Shown in pieces: positions 35,992 to 44,650 of a DNA stretch of 64,000 nucleotides. This DNA is from Janthinobacterium psychrotolerans (GTDB lineage Bacteria; Pseudomonadota; Gammaproteobacteria; Burkholderiales; Burkholderiaceae_D). The DNA is taken from contig NZ_LOCQ01000061.1 in assembly GCF_001677885.1 (NCBI RefSeq), positions 310,001 to 374,000 of the forward strand, given 5' to 3'. The stretch's first letter is position 1, and every line of letters begins with the position of its first letter. Both the position numbers and the translations under genes were made by a program. The notes below the pieces were generated by a model. That model had not been told where the DNA came from, did not search any database, and saw only the letters and a program-made list of their open reading frames with translations.

Positions 35992-36851
35992 AACTGAACT
36001 TTACCAAGATGCACGGCGCCGGCAATGACTTCATCGTCATCGACGCCATCAGCCAGCAAATCGATTTCACGCCCCAACAGTGGCAGCGCCTGGCCGACCG
36101 CCGTTTCGGCATCGGCGCCGACCAGATCCTGGTGGTGGAAGCGGCGCGCCTGCCCGGCTGCGATTTCCGCTACCGCATCTATAACAACGATGGCGGCGAA
36201 GTCGAGCAGTGCGGCAACGGCGCGCGCGCGTTTGTCAAATTCGTCAGCGAAAAAGGCTTGTCCGCCAAGCGCAGCATCAGCGTCGAAACCATGGCCGGCG
36301 TGATCGCGCCGCGCCTGGAACTCGATGGCAGCATCACGGTCGACATGGGCGCGCCGGTGCTCGATCCGGCCCTGGTGCCGTTCGACGCCAGCGGCCTGGA
36401 CGGCGTCATGCAGGGCAATGACACGGCCTGGCCGCTCACCATCGCCTTGCCGGGGCAAGATGCAACGGTGCTGGTGTCGGTGGTGTCGATGGGCAACCCG
36501 CACGCGGTGCAGGTGGTCGATGATGTTGATGCGCAAGACCTGGAGACCTCGGGTCCGCTGATCGAACACCATCCGCGCTTTCCACGCCGGGTCAACGCCG
36601 GCTACATGCAGGTGCTCGACCGCCATCATGTGAAGTTGCGCGTGTATGAGCGGGGCGCCGGCGAAACCCTGGCCTGCGGCACCGGCGCCTGCGCCGCCGC
36701 CGCGGCCGGCATCCTGCGCGGCCTGCTCGACTCCCCGGTACGCATCAGCGCGCGCGGCGGCGAACTGTCGATCGCCTGGCAGGGACCAGGCCAGCCGGTC
36801 CTGATGACCGGCCCGGCCGTGACGGTGTTCGAAGGCCAGATCGAGGTTTAG
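35988..36851 (+). CDS. dapF: Diaminopimelate epimerase
   Basis: 287 residues. The two catalytic cysteines are visible: Cys75 ([15 protein letters not shown]) and Cys230 ([12 protein letters not shown]). It interconverts LL- and meso-diaminopimelate for lysine and peptidoglycan. The ATG overlaps the preceding acyltransferase stop by 4 bp. In many relatives dapF is directly followed by DUF484 and xerC; here a Sel1 gene and a porin intervene. Confidence 0.98.
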   Translation: MKLNFTKMHGAGNDFIVIDAISQQIDFTPQQWQRLADRRFGIGADQILVVEAARLPGCDFRYRIYNNDGGEVEQCGNGARAFVKFVSEKGLSAKRSISVETMAGVIAPRLELDGSITVDMGAPVLDPALVPFDASGLDGVMQGNDTAWPLTIALPGQDATVLVSVVSMGNPHAVQVVDDVDAQDLETSGPLIEHHPRFPRRVNAGYMQVLDRHHVKLRVYERGAGETLACGTGACAAAAAGILRGLLDSPVRISARGGELSIAWQGPGQPVLMTGPAVTVFEGQIEV

Positions 36852-36986
36852 AGCGCCTATCAAAACCTGCTGCGCGTCGGCATTTGCGGTCTGCGATGCT
36901 CACTGCCTCGGCGGCCCCGTACCTCCGTACCGTTGCGCTTCTCAACCACAACTACCTTCCGCTCGCTACGGTTTTGTCAGGCGTAG
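36852..36986. other. Intergenic region between dapF and the Sel1-repeat gene
   Basis: 135 bp between convergent genes. I see no T-run terminator. The segment (GCATTTGCGGTCTGCGATGC, then GTACCTCCGTACCG) has the look of an interspersed non-coding repeat, but a second copy is not present in this window. Confidence 0.3.
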
Positions 36987-38450
36987 TTAAGCGGCCAGGG
37001 CCTCCTGCTCCTGCGGCGCGTCCAGTTCCGCCAGATAGCATTTCAGGCGGTACAGACGCTGCCGGTAATTGCCCTCCGGACCGTCCAGGCCACAATCGAC
37101 GCGTTCGAACGTGCGCAGCACCTGGTCGAGCACCTGGCGTTCCTGGGCCGAGCCGATCAGCGCCAGTCGCCGCTTGCCGCGGCCATGCGCGGCGCTGATA
37201 TCGATCAGCAAGCAATGTCCCTGGTCCGCCGCATGGATATCGAGCAACAGCGCTTCGGCGCGCGTCAGGTGGAAGCAGCGCGCCAGCGCCAGCCGCCCCG
37301 CCAGCAAGGGCTGGCTCAGGTCGAGGTCGCGCTTGAGCGCGGCATTGGGGGCGCTGGCAAACTGGCCCCAGTCGCCCGGCTCGGCGCGCGGCGCGATTTT
37401 TGCCAGTACCGCTTCGGCCTCGCCGCTGCCTTGCGACTGCGCCTGCAGCAGCCAGTAGGCGGCGCGCACGTCGCTGTTGACGCCGTCGCGGCGGTTACGC
37501 CAGGCATGCATGCCGCATTCGAGCTGGGCCGGCCCATGGCCCAGGTCGGCGGCGCGTTCCAGGCAGCAATGCGCTTCGACCACATTACGCTGGGAAAATT
37601 CGGGTTTGGTATAAATGCGCGACAGCACGAACCAGGCTTCGGCCAGGCCCTGCTCGCCGGCCTGCGTCAGCCAGCGCACGGCGCGCTTGAAATTGGCGGC
37701 GCCATTGCGTGCGGCCAGCTTGCGGCCATGGGCGTCCATGCGCGCATAGCCGAGACCCAGTTCCAGCTGCGCGGCGCGGTCGCCGCCATGCGCCGCCAGT
37801 TCGCAGCACTGCCAGCTCTCGGTGCAGCCAGTGGGCGCCAGCGCCTGCGCGCAGCGCGACAGCAGCAGCACCTGGGCCGGTGTCAGGGCGATGCTGCGCG
37901 CGCCGTTGACGGGCTGGCGCTGCAGCAATTCGCGCGCCAGCGGCATCGCATGCGTGAGAAAGCCGGCCTGGTCGCCCGACAGCCAGGCCTGCTCCAGCCA
38001 CGCTTCGCCGCCGCGCTGTGCCACCGGACCTTGCGCGCCGTCCTGCCGCGACAGCAGCCATTGCGCATCGGGCAAGCCGGCCCGCGCCGCCGCTTCCAGT
38101 CCCAGCCTGGCCTTGGCGCGTATCGCCTCGCCGTGGCTGGCGCAGTCGGCCAGCACCAGTTGCGCCAGTACCAGGCCGGCCTGCGCCAGGCCGGCGTCAA
38201 ACGCCTGTTCATAATAGGGGATCAGCGCCCTGGCGCCCGCTTGCGCCAGTTCGAACGGCACATGCGTGCCGATCAACAGACACGCCTCCTCGCTGCCGTC
38301 CTGCGCCGCGCGCGCCAGCCAGTGCAAGGCCGTCGGCACGCTTTTCGGCACGCCGTGGCCAAACAGATACACTCTGCCCAGCGCCAGCTGGCAACTGACA
38401 TCGCCCGCACGCGCTCCCTTGATCAATCCTAAAATTTCGCGATTTGCCAT
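36987..38450 (-). CDS. Sel1-like (TPR-type) repeat protein
   Basis: 487 residues from the ATG at 38450. Several Sel1/TPR-like helical repeats are visible, such as CQLALGRVYLFGHGVPKSVPTALHWLARAAQDGSEEA in two helices near 20-60, and QLELGLGYARMDAHG and QLECGMHAWRN further on. No signal peptide or catalytic domain is seen. The C-terminal 130 residues do not look repetitive. Such proteins are protein-interaction scaffolds. It is divergent from the porin gene and convergent with dapF; its task is unknown. Confidence 0.82.
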   Translation of the reverse strand: MANREILGLIKGARAGDVSCQLALGRVYLFGHGVPKSVPTALHWLARAAQDGSEEACLLIGTHVPFELAQAGARALIPYYEQAFDAGLAQAGLVLAQLVLADCASHGEAIRAKARLGLEAAARAGLPDAQWLLSRQDGAQGPVAQRGGEAWLEQAWLSGDQAGFLTHAMPLARELLQRQPVNGARSIALTPAQVLLLSRCAQALAPTGCTESWQCCELAAHGGDRAAQLELGLGYARMDAHGRKLAARNGAANFKRAVRWLTQAGEQGLAEAWFVLSRIYTKPEFSQRNVVEAHCCLERAADLGHGPAQLECGMHAWRNRRDGVNSDVRAAYWLLQAQSQGSGEAEAVLAKIAPRAEPGDWGQFASAPNAALKRDLDLSQPLLAGRLALARCFHLTRAEALLLDIHAADQGHCLLIDISAAHGRGKRRLALIGSAQERQVLDQVLRTFERVDCGLDGPEGNYRQRLYRLKCYLAELDAPQEQEALAA

Positions 38451-38894
38451 CGATTCTCTATATTGAGTCAATGATTCTAATAATCTGCTGTCTCCACGCT
38501 TGTCACGGTATCACGCGCGTTGAAAACGCTGTCACGCCGTGCAAACTGTTACATAGTGTAACGTCGTTACGTGCCGAATCGCCCATGGACGATGGGGAAA
38601 TTGATTAATCGCAATATTTTCTTTGCTTACAAGAGCAGCGGACGGACACCAATAAAGGCACGCCAAGGGGCAGTGACAGGGCCAGGCGCAGCACACGGGA
38701 AAAAGCCGGCGTTACGAAAATACAACAGCACAAGCTGCTTGTTGGGCTTTCCACCAATTTTTTCATCCATATTTGACCAATCCCACGCGTGCGCCGTGCC
38801 GAAGAATTAAGGTTGACTCATCGAAACGCGGCACTCGGCGCCTTTCACTCTGCTCGGATCTCTGACGGAAACCACTTTAACTAGGGAAAAAGAC
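38451..38894. promoter_or_regulatory. 444-bp divergent intergenic region of the Sel1 and porin genes, with palindrome
   Basis: No convincing gene lies here. A perfect 6-3-6 palindrome, GTTACA-TAG-TGTAAC, is at 38548-38562, followed by a further CGTTACG. It could be an operator for either gene. An AGGGA Shine-Dalgarno precedes the porin ATG. I found no unambiguous -35/-10 pair. A 79-residue open frame at 38571-38810 has no family features and weak start context and was not called. Confidence 0.5.
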
Positions 38895-39986
38895 ATGAAA
38901 AAATCACTCGTTGCCCTCGCCCTCTTCGGCGCCTTCGCCGCTACCGCGCAAGCACAATCGTCGGTTCAGATCTACGGCACCATCGATGCCGGCCTGGGCA
39001 AGACGACGGGCTCGACCACCGCTGTCACCAAGCGCGATAACAACAAGCTGGGTTTCAAGGGTACGGAAGATCTGGGCAATGGCCTGAAAGCTATTTTCCA
39101 ACTGGAAATCCGCTATGAATCGGACACCGGTACACTGGAAAGCAATGCGCGCCCACTGTTCCAGGGCCAGAGCCGCGTCGGCCTGCAAGGCAACTTCGGT
39201 ACCATCCGCCTGGGCCGTGGCCTGACCGCCTTCCAGGAATCGAGCACCGCATTCGAACCATGGTCCGGCATGCCGACCCGCGCTGGTTTCCAGACCGATA
39301 TCACGGTCGCTGGCTATACCAGTGATCCGCTGAGCCCGGCAGGCAATTCGCAGAACCGTTTCTCGAACGCCGTGTTCTATAACTCGACAGTGTTCAGCGG
39401 CTTCCAGTTCAACGCCACCGTGGCGGCCAAGGAAGCGAACGGCAACGCCGCCGTGGGTGGTACCCTGCGCAACGCGATCAGCAACCCGAACGGCAACTTT
39501 GTCGTGCCAGGCAACGTCGCGCCGGCTTCGAACCCTTACTCGATGTCGCTCACCTATAACTACGGCCAGTTCGCCGCCATGGGCGCCTACGAGCGCAATG
39601 GCCTGCAAGCCAAGCTGTGGTCGGTTGCCGCCTCGTTCAATCCGGTGCCAGAACTGAAACTGATGGCGTCGTACCAGCATCAGGACGACAGCAACTTCAA
39701 GATCGTCAATACCGACACCAAGGCATGGCTGATCGGCGCCAACTACGACGTCGGACCGGGCAAGATTCGCGTAGGTTATGGCCAGAAAACGCCGGACGGC
39801 GTGGTCAAGACCAAGCAGGCATCGCTGGGCTATGACTACAACCTGTCGAAACGCACCTACCTCTACGCTGATATTTCAAATAAGAAACTGGCCAATTACT
39901 CGGTCAACGCCGGCGTCTATACCGGCAACTATAATGTTTCGCGTACCGACAATTACGTCGGCATCGGCTTGCATCACAACTTCTGA
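38895..39986 (+). CDS. Outer membrane porin (Gram-negative porin family, betaproteobacterial type)
   Basis: 363 residues. Signal peptide MKKSLVALALFGAFAATAQA cleaved before QSSVQIYG, the standard mature N-terminus SSVQIYGTIDAGLGK, alternating amphipathic beta strands and a C-terminal Phe (LHHNF) recognised by the BAM complex. 16-stranded trimeric porins of this family allow diffusion of small solutes. Substrate preference is unknown. It has its own terminator and stands alone, between genes that are usually neighbours. Confidence 0.96.
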   Translation: MKKSLVALALFGAFAATAQAQSSVQIYGTIDAGLGKTTGSTTAVTKRDNNKLGFKGTEDLGNGLKAIFQLEIRYESDTGTLESNARPLFQGQSRVGLQGNFGTIRLGRGLTAFQESSTAFEPWSGMPTRAGFQTDITVAGYTSDPLSPAGNSQNRFSNAVFYNSTVFSGFQFNATVAAKEANGNAAVGGTLRNAISNPNGNFVVPGNVAPASNPYSMSLTYNYGQFAAMGAYERNGLQAKLWSVAASFNPVPELKLMASYQHQDDSNFKIVNTDTKAWLIGANYDVGPGKIRVGYGQKTPDGVVKTKQASLGYDYNLSKRTYLYADISNKKLANYSVNAGVYTGNYNVSRTDNYVGIGLHHNF

Positions 39987-40028
39987 TGACCTGAGCCGCC
40001 AGGCCTGACCGGCGGCACATGGAAGACC

Positions 40029-40058
40029 AAGCGGCATGGGCAACCATGCCGCTTTTTT
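40029..40058 (+). terminator. Rho-independent terminator of the porin gene
   Basis: An 11-bp stem (AAGCGGCATGG/CCATGCCGCTT) with loop GCAA is followed by TTTTTT. It is 43 bp past the porin stop. Confidence 0.95.
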
Positions 40059-40142
40059 CATGGCCGCACGCTTTTGCCGCATCCTGCGGCGCGCTGTCGG
40101 TTAGAATCAGGCGATTTCCATGACTACTGATTGCCTCCATCA

Positions 40143-40814
40143 ATGACCGCACCACTCGACGCAAACACTGTCGCCCAGTATCTGAGCGAGCATCCGAACT
40201 TTTTCGAAGAACACACCGCCCTGCTCGGTGAGGTCAAGCTGAGCAGCCCGATCACGGGGCGCACCATCTCGCTGCAGGAACGGCAGATGGAAGTGATGCG
40301 CGACAAGTACAAGGCGCTCGAGCTGCGCATGTCCAACCTCAGCCGCGTGGCCCAGGAAAACGGCGCCATCGCCAACAAATTCCATGGCTGGAACCAGGCC
40401 ATGCTGCAGGTACGCGACGACGGCGCCATGCCGCGCGTGCTGGTCGACGCCCTGCAAAGCCATTTTGACGTACCCCATGCCAGCCTGCGGCTGTGGCAGC
40501 TGGCGCCCGAGTTCAACGACGCCTGGTACGCCCAGGATGTGACGGCCGACGTGCGCATGTTCGCCAACAGCCTGCAAACCCCGTATTGCGGCAGCAACCG
40601 CGATTTCGAAGCCGTGCACTGGCTGCAATCGGACAAGATCGCCTCGACCGTGATGATCGCCCTGCGCGCACCGGGCGGCAGCGGCACCTTCGGCCTGCTG
40701 GTGCTCGGTTCGCCCGACAGCGAACGCTTCACCTCCAGCATGGGTACCGATTTCCTCGTGCATATCGGCGCCACCGCCAGCGCGGCGCTGGCCGCCTTGC
40801 GCGCGCCGGCGTAA
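40143..40814 (+). CDS. DUF484 family protein
   Basis: 223 residues from the ATG at 40143. The N-terminal VAQYLSEHPNFFEEH and a helical segment precede a GAF-like domain, ending GTDFLVHIGATASAALAAL. DUF484 (YigA type) is a conserved neighbour of xerC and dapF in many Proteobacteria; its function is unknown. It is 4 bp from xerC, so the two are co-transcribed. Confidence 0.92.
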   Translation: MTAPLDANTVAQYLSEHPNFFEEHTALLGEVKLSSPITGRTISLQERQMEVMRDKYKALELRMSNLSRVAQENGAIANKFHGWNQAMLQVRDDGAMPRVLVDALQSHFDVPHASLRLWQLAPEFNDAWYAQDVTADVRMFANSLQTPYCGSNRDFEAVHWLQSDKIASTVMIALRAPGGSGTFGLLVLGSPDSERFTSSMGTDFLVHIGATASAALAALRAPA

Positions 40815-40818
40815 GGCC

Positions 40819-41766
40819 ATGAGCACGGCGCGCGGCAAGGCCGAGTGGCTGGCCGCTTACCTGGCGCAGCTGGCCACCCAGCGCAAGCTGTCGCCGCACA
40901 CCGTGGCGGCCTACGGGCGCGACCTGCGCGAATTGCTGGTGCTGAGCGGCGATATCGCCTGGGATGCGCTGGCGCACAACGAGCTGCGCCGCTACACCTC
41001 GAAACTGCACGCGGGCGGCCTGGAACCGCGTTCCATCGCCCGCAAGCTGTCGGCCTGGCGCGGCTTTTTCGACTGGCTCAGCGGCGAGACGGTACTGGCC
41101 GCCAACCCGGTCGACGGCATCCGCGCGCCCAAGCGCTCAAAGAGCTTGCCCAAGGCCCTGTCGGTCGATGACGCAGTGCGCCTGGTGGCGCCCGCGCCGC
41201 ACCAGCAGGGCAAGGCCGAGCGTGAAGAACTGTGCAGCCGCGCCATGTTCGAACTGCTGTATTCGAGCGGCCTGCGCGTGTCGGAACTGACCAGCCTGGA
41301 CACCCATTATCACAAGGCCGGGGACGGCCAGCCCGCGTCACTGGGCTGGATCGACATGGCCAGCTTTGAAGTGGTGGTAACCGGCAAGGGCAACAAGATG
41401 CGCAAGGTGCCGGTCGGCAAGGCCGCCCTGGTCGCCCTGGCGGCCTGGCTGGCCGTGCGCCCGCCTTCGAGCGACGGCAGCGCGGCGCTGTTTTTGAGCC
41501 GCCGCGGCACGCGCATCTCGCCGCGCGTGCTGCAGCTGCGCCTGAAAGCCCATGGACTGGCGACCGGCATTCCCGCCAATGTGCATCCGCACGTGCTGCG
41601 CCACTCGTTCGCCTCGCATGTGCTGCAATCGTCGGGCGACTTGCGGGCGGTGCAGGAAATGCTGGGCCACGCGAGCATCACCTCGACCCAGGTGTATACG
41701 GCGCTCGACTTCCAGCACCTGTCGCAGGTGTACGACAAGACCCATCCGCGCGCCAAGGTCAAGTAA
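40819..41766 (+). CDS. xerC: Tyrosine recombinase XerC
   Basis: 315 residues. N-terminal SAM-like core-binding domain (TQRKLSPHTVAAYGRDL) and C-terminal catalytic domain. The pentad is visible as Arg in SSGLRVSEL, Lys in TGKGNKMRKVP, His-x-x-Arg in HVLRHSFASH, His in MLGHASIT and the nucleophile Tyr in QVYTALD. It resolves chromosome dimers at dif with XerD and FtsK. No dif site is in the window. Confidence 0.96.
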   Translation: MSTARGKAEWLAAYLAQLATQRKLSPHTVAAYGRDLRELLVLSGDIAWDALAHNELRRYTSKLHAGGLEPRSIARKLSAWRGFFDWLSGETVLAANPVDGIRAPKRSKSLPKALSVDDAVRLVAPAPHQQGKAEREELCSRAMFELLYSSGLRVSELTSLDTHYHKAGDGQPASLGWIDMASFEVVVTGKGNKMRKVPVGKAALVALAAWLAVRPPSSDGSAALFLSRRGTRISPRVLQLRLKAHGLATGIPANVHPHVLRHSFASHVLQSSGDLRAVQEMLGHASITSTQVYTALDFQHLSQVYDKTHPRAKVK

Positions 41767-41817
41767 AAGACCCGCAAGCTCGGTGGTGTGATCCATGTCA
41801 AGCCGATTCCCGCGCAT

Positions 41818-41847
41818 TTGCAAGCATTTGTGAAATTCCGGCATAAT
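41818..41847 (+). promoter_or_regulatory. Promoter of the COG0523 GTPase gene
   Basis: TTGCAA (41818-41823), an 18-bp spacer and CATAAT (41842-41847), about 59 bp before the ATG. I saw no clear Zur-box palindrome over it. Confidence 0.55.
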
Positions 41848-41905
41848 CGTCCGGATACGCCGACAACAACGGCGGCAACATCGACTCACCGCATAGGTTT
41901 ATTAC

Positions 41906-43000
41906 ATGGCAATGATCCCCGCTACCATCCTCACCGGCTTCCTGGGCGCCGGCAAAACCACGTTGCTCAACCGCATCTTGCAGGAAGACCACGGCATGCG
42001 CATCGCCGTGATCGAAAATGAATTTGGCCAGGAAAACATCGACAATGAAATCCTGGTGCAGGATAGCAGCGAACAGATCATTGAAATGAACAACGGCTGC
42101 ATCTGCTGCACCGTGCGCGGCGACCTGATCGTGGCGCTGACGGCGCTGGCGCAAAAGCGCGATGCGGGCACCTTGTCCTTTGACCGCGTCGTCATCGAAA
42201 CGACGGGCCTGGCCAATCCCGGGCCGGTGGCGCAAACCTTTTTTGTCGATGAAGAAGTGGGCAGCCATTACATGCTCGACGCCATCATCACCGTGGTCGA
42301 CGCGCGCCATGCCATGCAGCAACTCGACGACTACGAGGAGGCCCAGCGCCAGGTCGGCTTTGCCGACAAGCTGCTGCTGTCGAAAACCGATCTGGTCAGT
42401 GCAGACGAGCTCGATACCCTGAGCCGCCGCCTGAAACGCATCAATCCGCGCGCACCGATAGGCAAAGTCGACTTCGGCCGCGCGCCGATCGCCGAAGTGC
42501 TCGATATCCGCGGCTTCAACCTGAACGAAAAGCTGGAACTGGACCCGGATTTCCTGGCCACCGAAAGCGCGCATGTCCATGATCATGACCATCCGCACGC
42601 GCACGGACATGAGCACGGAGATGAGCACGGAGATGAGCATGAGCACAGCGATGCCTGCGCCACCGATTGCGGCCATGCCGACCACCATCACGCACATCAC
42701 AGCGACGATATTGCCGCCTTTGTTTTCAAGAGCACGCAGCCGTTCGACAGCGCCAGGCTCGACGAATTCCTCGGTGGCCTGGTGCAGGTGTATGGCCCGC
42801 GCATGCTGCGCTACAAGGGCGTCCTGCTGATGCAGGGCGCCGAGCGCAAGGTGGTGTTCCAGGGCGTGCACCAGCTGATGGGCAGTGACCTGGGCGCCAA
42901 ATGGGGCGAGGATGAAGTACGCGGCAGCAAAATGGTATTTATTGGCAAAAATCTACCAAAAGATATTTTTATTCGCGGACTCGAACAGTGTTTGGTATAA
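41906..43000 (+). CDS. COG0523 (CobW/ZNG1-type) metallochaperone GTPase
   Basis: 364 residues. P-loop GFLGAGKTT at 11-19, the metal-binding CICC at 65-68, the switch region VIETTGLANPGP and the guanine-specificity motif SKTD at 159-162. A His/Asp/Glu-rich segment at about 223-265 (many HxH and HxD units plus CATDC) is expected to bind zinc. The C-terminal CobW_C domain follows. Family members deliver zinc to client enzymes, often when zinc is scarce. Its neighbour is a DksA with an incomplete zinc site. Confidence 0.93.
   Translation: MAMIPATILTGFLGAGKTTLLNRILQEDHGMRIAVIENEFGQENIDNEILVQDSSEQIIEMNNGCICCTVRGDLIVALTALAQKRDAGTLSFDRVVIETTGLANPGPVAQTFFVDEEVGSHYMLDAIITVVDARHAMQQLDDYEEAQRQVGFADKLLLSKTDLVSADELDTLSRRLKRINPRAPIGKVDFGRAPIAEVLDIRGFNLNEKLELDPDFLATESAHVHDHDHPHAHGHEHGDEHGDEHEHSDACATDCGHADHHHAHHSDDIAAFVFKSTQPFDSARLDEFLGGLVQVYGPRMLRYKGVLLMQGAERKVVFQGVHQLMGSDLGAKWGEDEVRGSKMVFIGKNLPKDIFIRGLEQCLV
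42611..42634 (+). repeat. 12-bp tandem repeat inside the His-rich segment
   Basis: GAGCACGGAGAT occurs twice in direct tandem and is followed by a related GAGCATGAGCAC. It encodes EHGD units. Copy-number change would be in frame and would lengthen or shorten the metal-binding stretch. Confidence 0.8.
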
Positions 43001-43475
43001 ACTAGCCGGGTTTTGCGATTTACCCATTGCAAACAAGCAAGGGAAAGTCAAGCATGCTTTCCCGCTGTCCGCAGGCAAACTTGCCGGTATCAACCGAGAG
43101 GGGCGACAGATGATCGCTCCGGCAACAAATCGGGATGGCAATATACCGCAAAGCGTGCCAAAATCAGCGACGAAAACGGCCCCTGTCGTGAGCCTGTCAT
43201 GAAAGGCTGGCAAACTGCCCATGGCGGCACGCCAGGCATGCAACCGATCCACCCAACACGCCCGTCGACGCCCCTGCAGCGAGACTGGCATAAAGCGGTA
43301 AAAAGTTATCAACATGGCACCATGATCGGACCCTGGTCCGGACCGGTGCCGGCAAGCCAAGGTCGCAAGCAGTACATCCGGACAGCAATGCCCAGCGGAA
43401 CCTGTACAGTTGCTCGGCATCGCCGCATCAACTGATCAATTTGAAAACTCTGTCGTATCGAAGGTAAGCGAAGTC
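43001..43475. other. 475-bp intergenic region before dksA
   Basis: No credible gene is seen; small open frames on both strands lack family features. It contains a 7-bp hairpin GGGAAAG/CTTTCCC (43041-43063) soon after the GTPase stop, without a T-run, and a CGGACC-CT-GGTCCG palindrome (43327-43340). The dksA promoter should be here, but no clear -35/-10 pair stands out. Confidence 0.5.
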
Positions 43476-43928
43476 ATGACCAAAACTAATAAATCGACCC
43501 CGGCCGCCAATCAGGACATCCCTGTCATCAGCGAAGAAGCGATTCGCGCCATGAGCGAGGATGACTACATGAATCCGGCGCAACTGGCATTCTTCAAGGC
43601 GCGCCTGCAACAGCTGGAAAAAGAGCTGCTGAAAAACGCCGGCGAAACCACCGAACACCTGCGCGAAACCGTGCTGGTACCCGATCCGGCCGACCGCGCC
43701 ACCATCGAGGAAGAGCATGCGCTGGAACTGCGCACGCGCGACCGCGAACGCAAACTGCTGAAAAAAGTGCAGCAATCGATCGCCAGCATCGACGCCGGCG
43801 ACTATGGCTGGTGCGAAGAAACGGGCGAGCCGATCGGCATTCCGCGCCTGATCGCGCGCCCGACCGCCACCCTGTCGCTGGAAGCGCAGCAACGGCGCGA
43901 ACTGAAACAGAAACTGTACGGCGACTGA
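43476..43928 (+). CDS. dksA: RNA polymerase-binding factor DksA (one-cysteine form)
   Basis: 150 residues. The coiled coil has the tip aspartates Asp70 and Asp73 (VPDPADRAT) needed for action at the polymerase secondary channel, then the globular domain GDYGWCEETGEPIGIPRL. In E. coli four Cys bind zinc; here the positions read Cys113, Thr116, Ser134 and Ala137, so no C4 zinc finger can form. This seems usual for Burkholderiales DksA. It works with ppGpp in the stringent response. The start at 43476 lacks a strong Shine-Dalgarno. Confidence 0.95.
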   Translation: MTKTNKSTPAANQDIPVISEEAIRAMSEDDYMNPAQLAFFKARLQQLEKELLKNAGETTEHLRETVLVPDPADRATIEEEHALELRTRDRERKLLKKVQQSIASIDAGDYGWCEETGEPIGIPRLIARPTATLSLEAQQRRELKQKLYGD

Positions 43929-43954
43929 TTTTCCCGTCGTCCTGGCGCAGGTAA

Positions 43955-43986
43955 AAGCATGCGGCTGCGGCCGCATGCTTTTTTTT
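43955..43986 (+). terminator. Rho-independent terminator of dksA
   Basis: An 11-bp stem (AAGCATGCGGC/GCCGCATGCTT) with loop TGCG and eight T at its end, 26 bp beyond the dksA stop. Confidence 0.95.
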
Positions 43987-44093
43987 CGTCCCTGCGCAGC
44001 CGTTGTCCATATCGCTTGCAATTGCCTGAACCATCCCCACTTTTGAGCCATCACGGCGCAATCGCCGGCTCGGCACGACACTTTGAGGGCACT

Positions 44094-44630
44094 ATGGAAC
44101 AATTTCACGGCACTACCATCCTCTGCGTACGGCGCGGCAAACAAGTCGCGCTCGGCGGCGACGGCCAGGTTACCCTGGGCAACATCGTCATGAAGGGCAC
44201 GGCCCGCAAGGTACGCAAGCTGTACCAGGGCAAGGTCCTGGTCGGCTTTGCCGGCGGCACCGCCGACGCGTTTACCCTGCTCGACCGCTTCGAAGGCAAG
44301 CTGGAAAAACACCAGGGCAATCTGCTGCGCGCCTCGGTCGAACTGGCCAAGGACTGGCGCACCGACCGCGTGCTGCGCCGCCTGGAAGCGATGCTGCTGG
44401 TGGCCGACAGCGAGTCGACCCTGGTGATCACCGGTAACGGCGACGTGCTGGAACCGGAAGACGGCATCGGCGCCATCGGCTCGGGCGGCACCTACGCCCA
44501 GTCGGCCGCCAAGGCGCTGCAGGAAAACACCGACCTGTCGCCGGCCGAAGTGGTCAAGAAGTCGCTGACCATCGCCGGCGAACTGTGCATCTATACGAAT
44601 ATGTCGCACATCATTGAAACGTTGGATTAA
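44094..44630 (+). CDS. hslV: ATP-dependent protease subunit HslV
   Basis: 178 residues. The propeptide MEQFHG is removed to expose the catalytic Thr7 (TTILCVRRG). GGDGQVTLG and [10 protein letters not shown] are typical of this proteasome-beta-like peptidase. It forms a dodecamer capped by HslU hexamers. hslU begins 20 bp downstream, in the same operon. The gene is separated from dksA by a terminator, so it must have its own promoter. Confidence 0.98.
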   Translation: MEQFHGTTILCVRRGKQVALGGDGQVTLGNIVMKGTARKVRKLYQGKVLVGFAGGTADAFTLLDRFEGKLEKHQGNLLRASVELAKDWRTDRVLRRLEAMLLVADSESTLVITGNGDVLEPEDGIGAIGSGGTYAQSAAKALQENTDLSPAEVVKKSLTIAGELCIYTNMSHIIETLD

Positions 44631-44650
44631 GTCGGAAAGCTGAGCAGAAT

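Noticed and set aside
38571-38810. 79-codon frame between the Sel1 and porin genes
   Set aside because: Composition, start context and lack of homology features do not support a gene.
41906-43000. Cobalamin synthesis protein CobW
   Set aside because: No cobalamin genes nearby; the CICC motif, the His-rich stretch and dksA next door fit the zinc-type COG0523 subgroup better.
43013-43435. 140-codon frame before dksA
   Set aside because: No Shine-Dalgarno and no domain; low-complexity translation suggests non-coding DNA.
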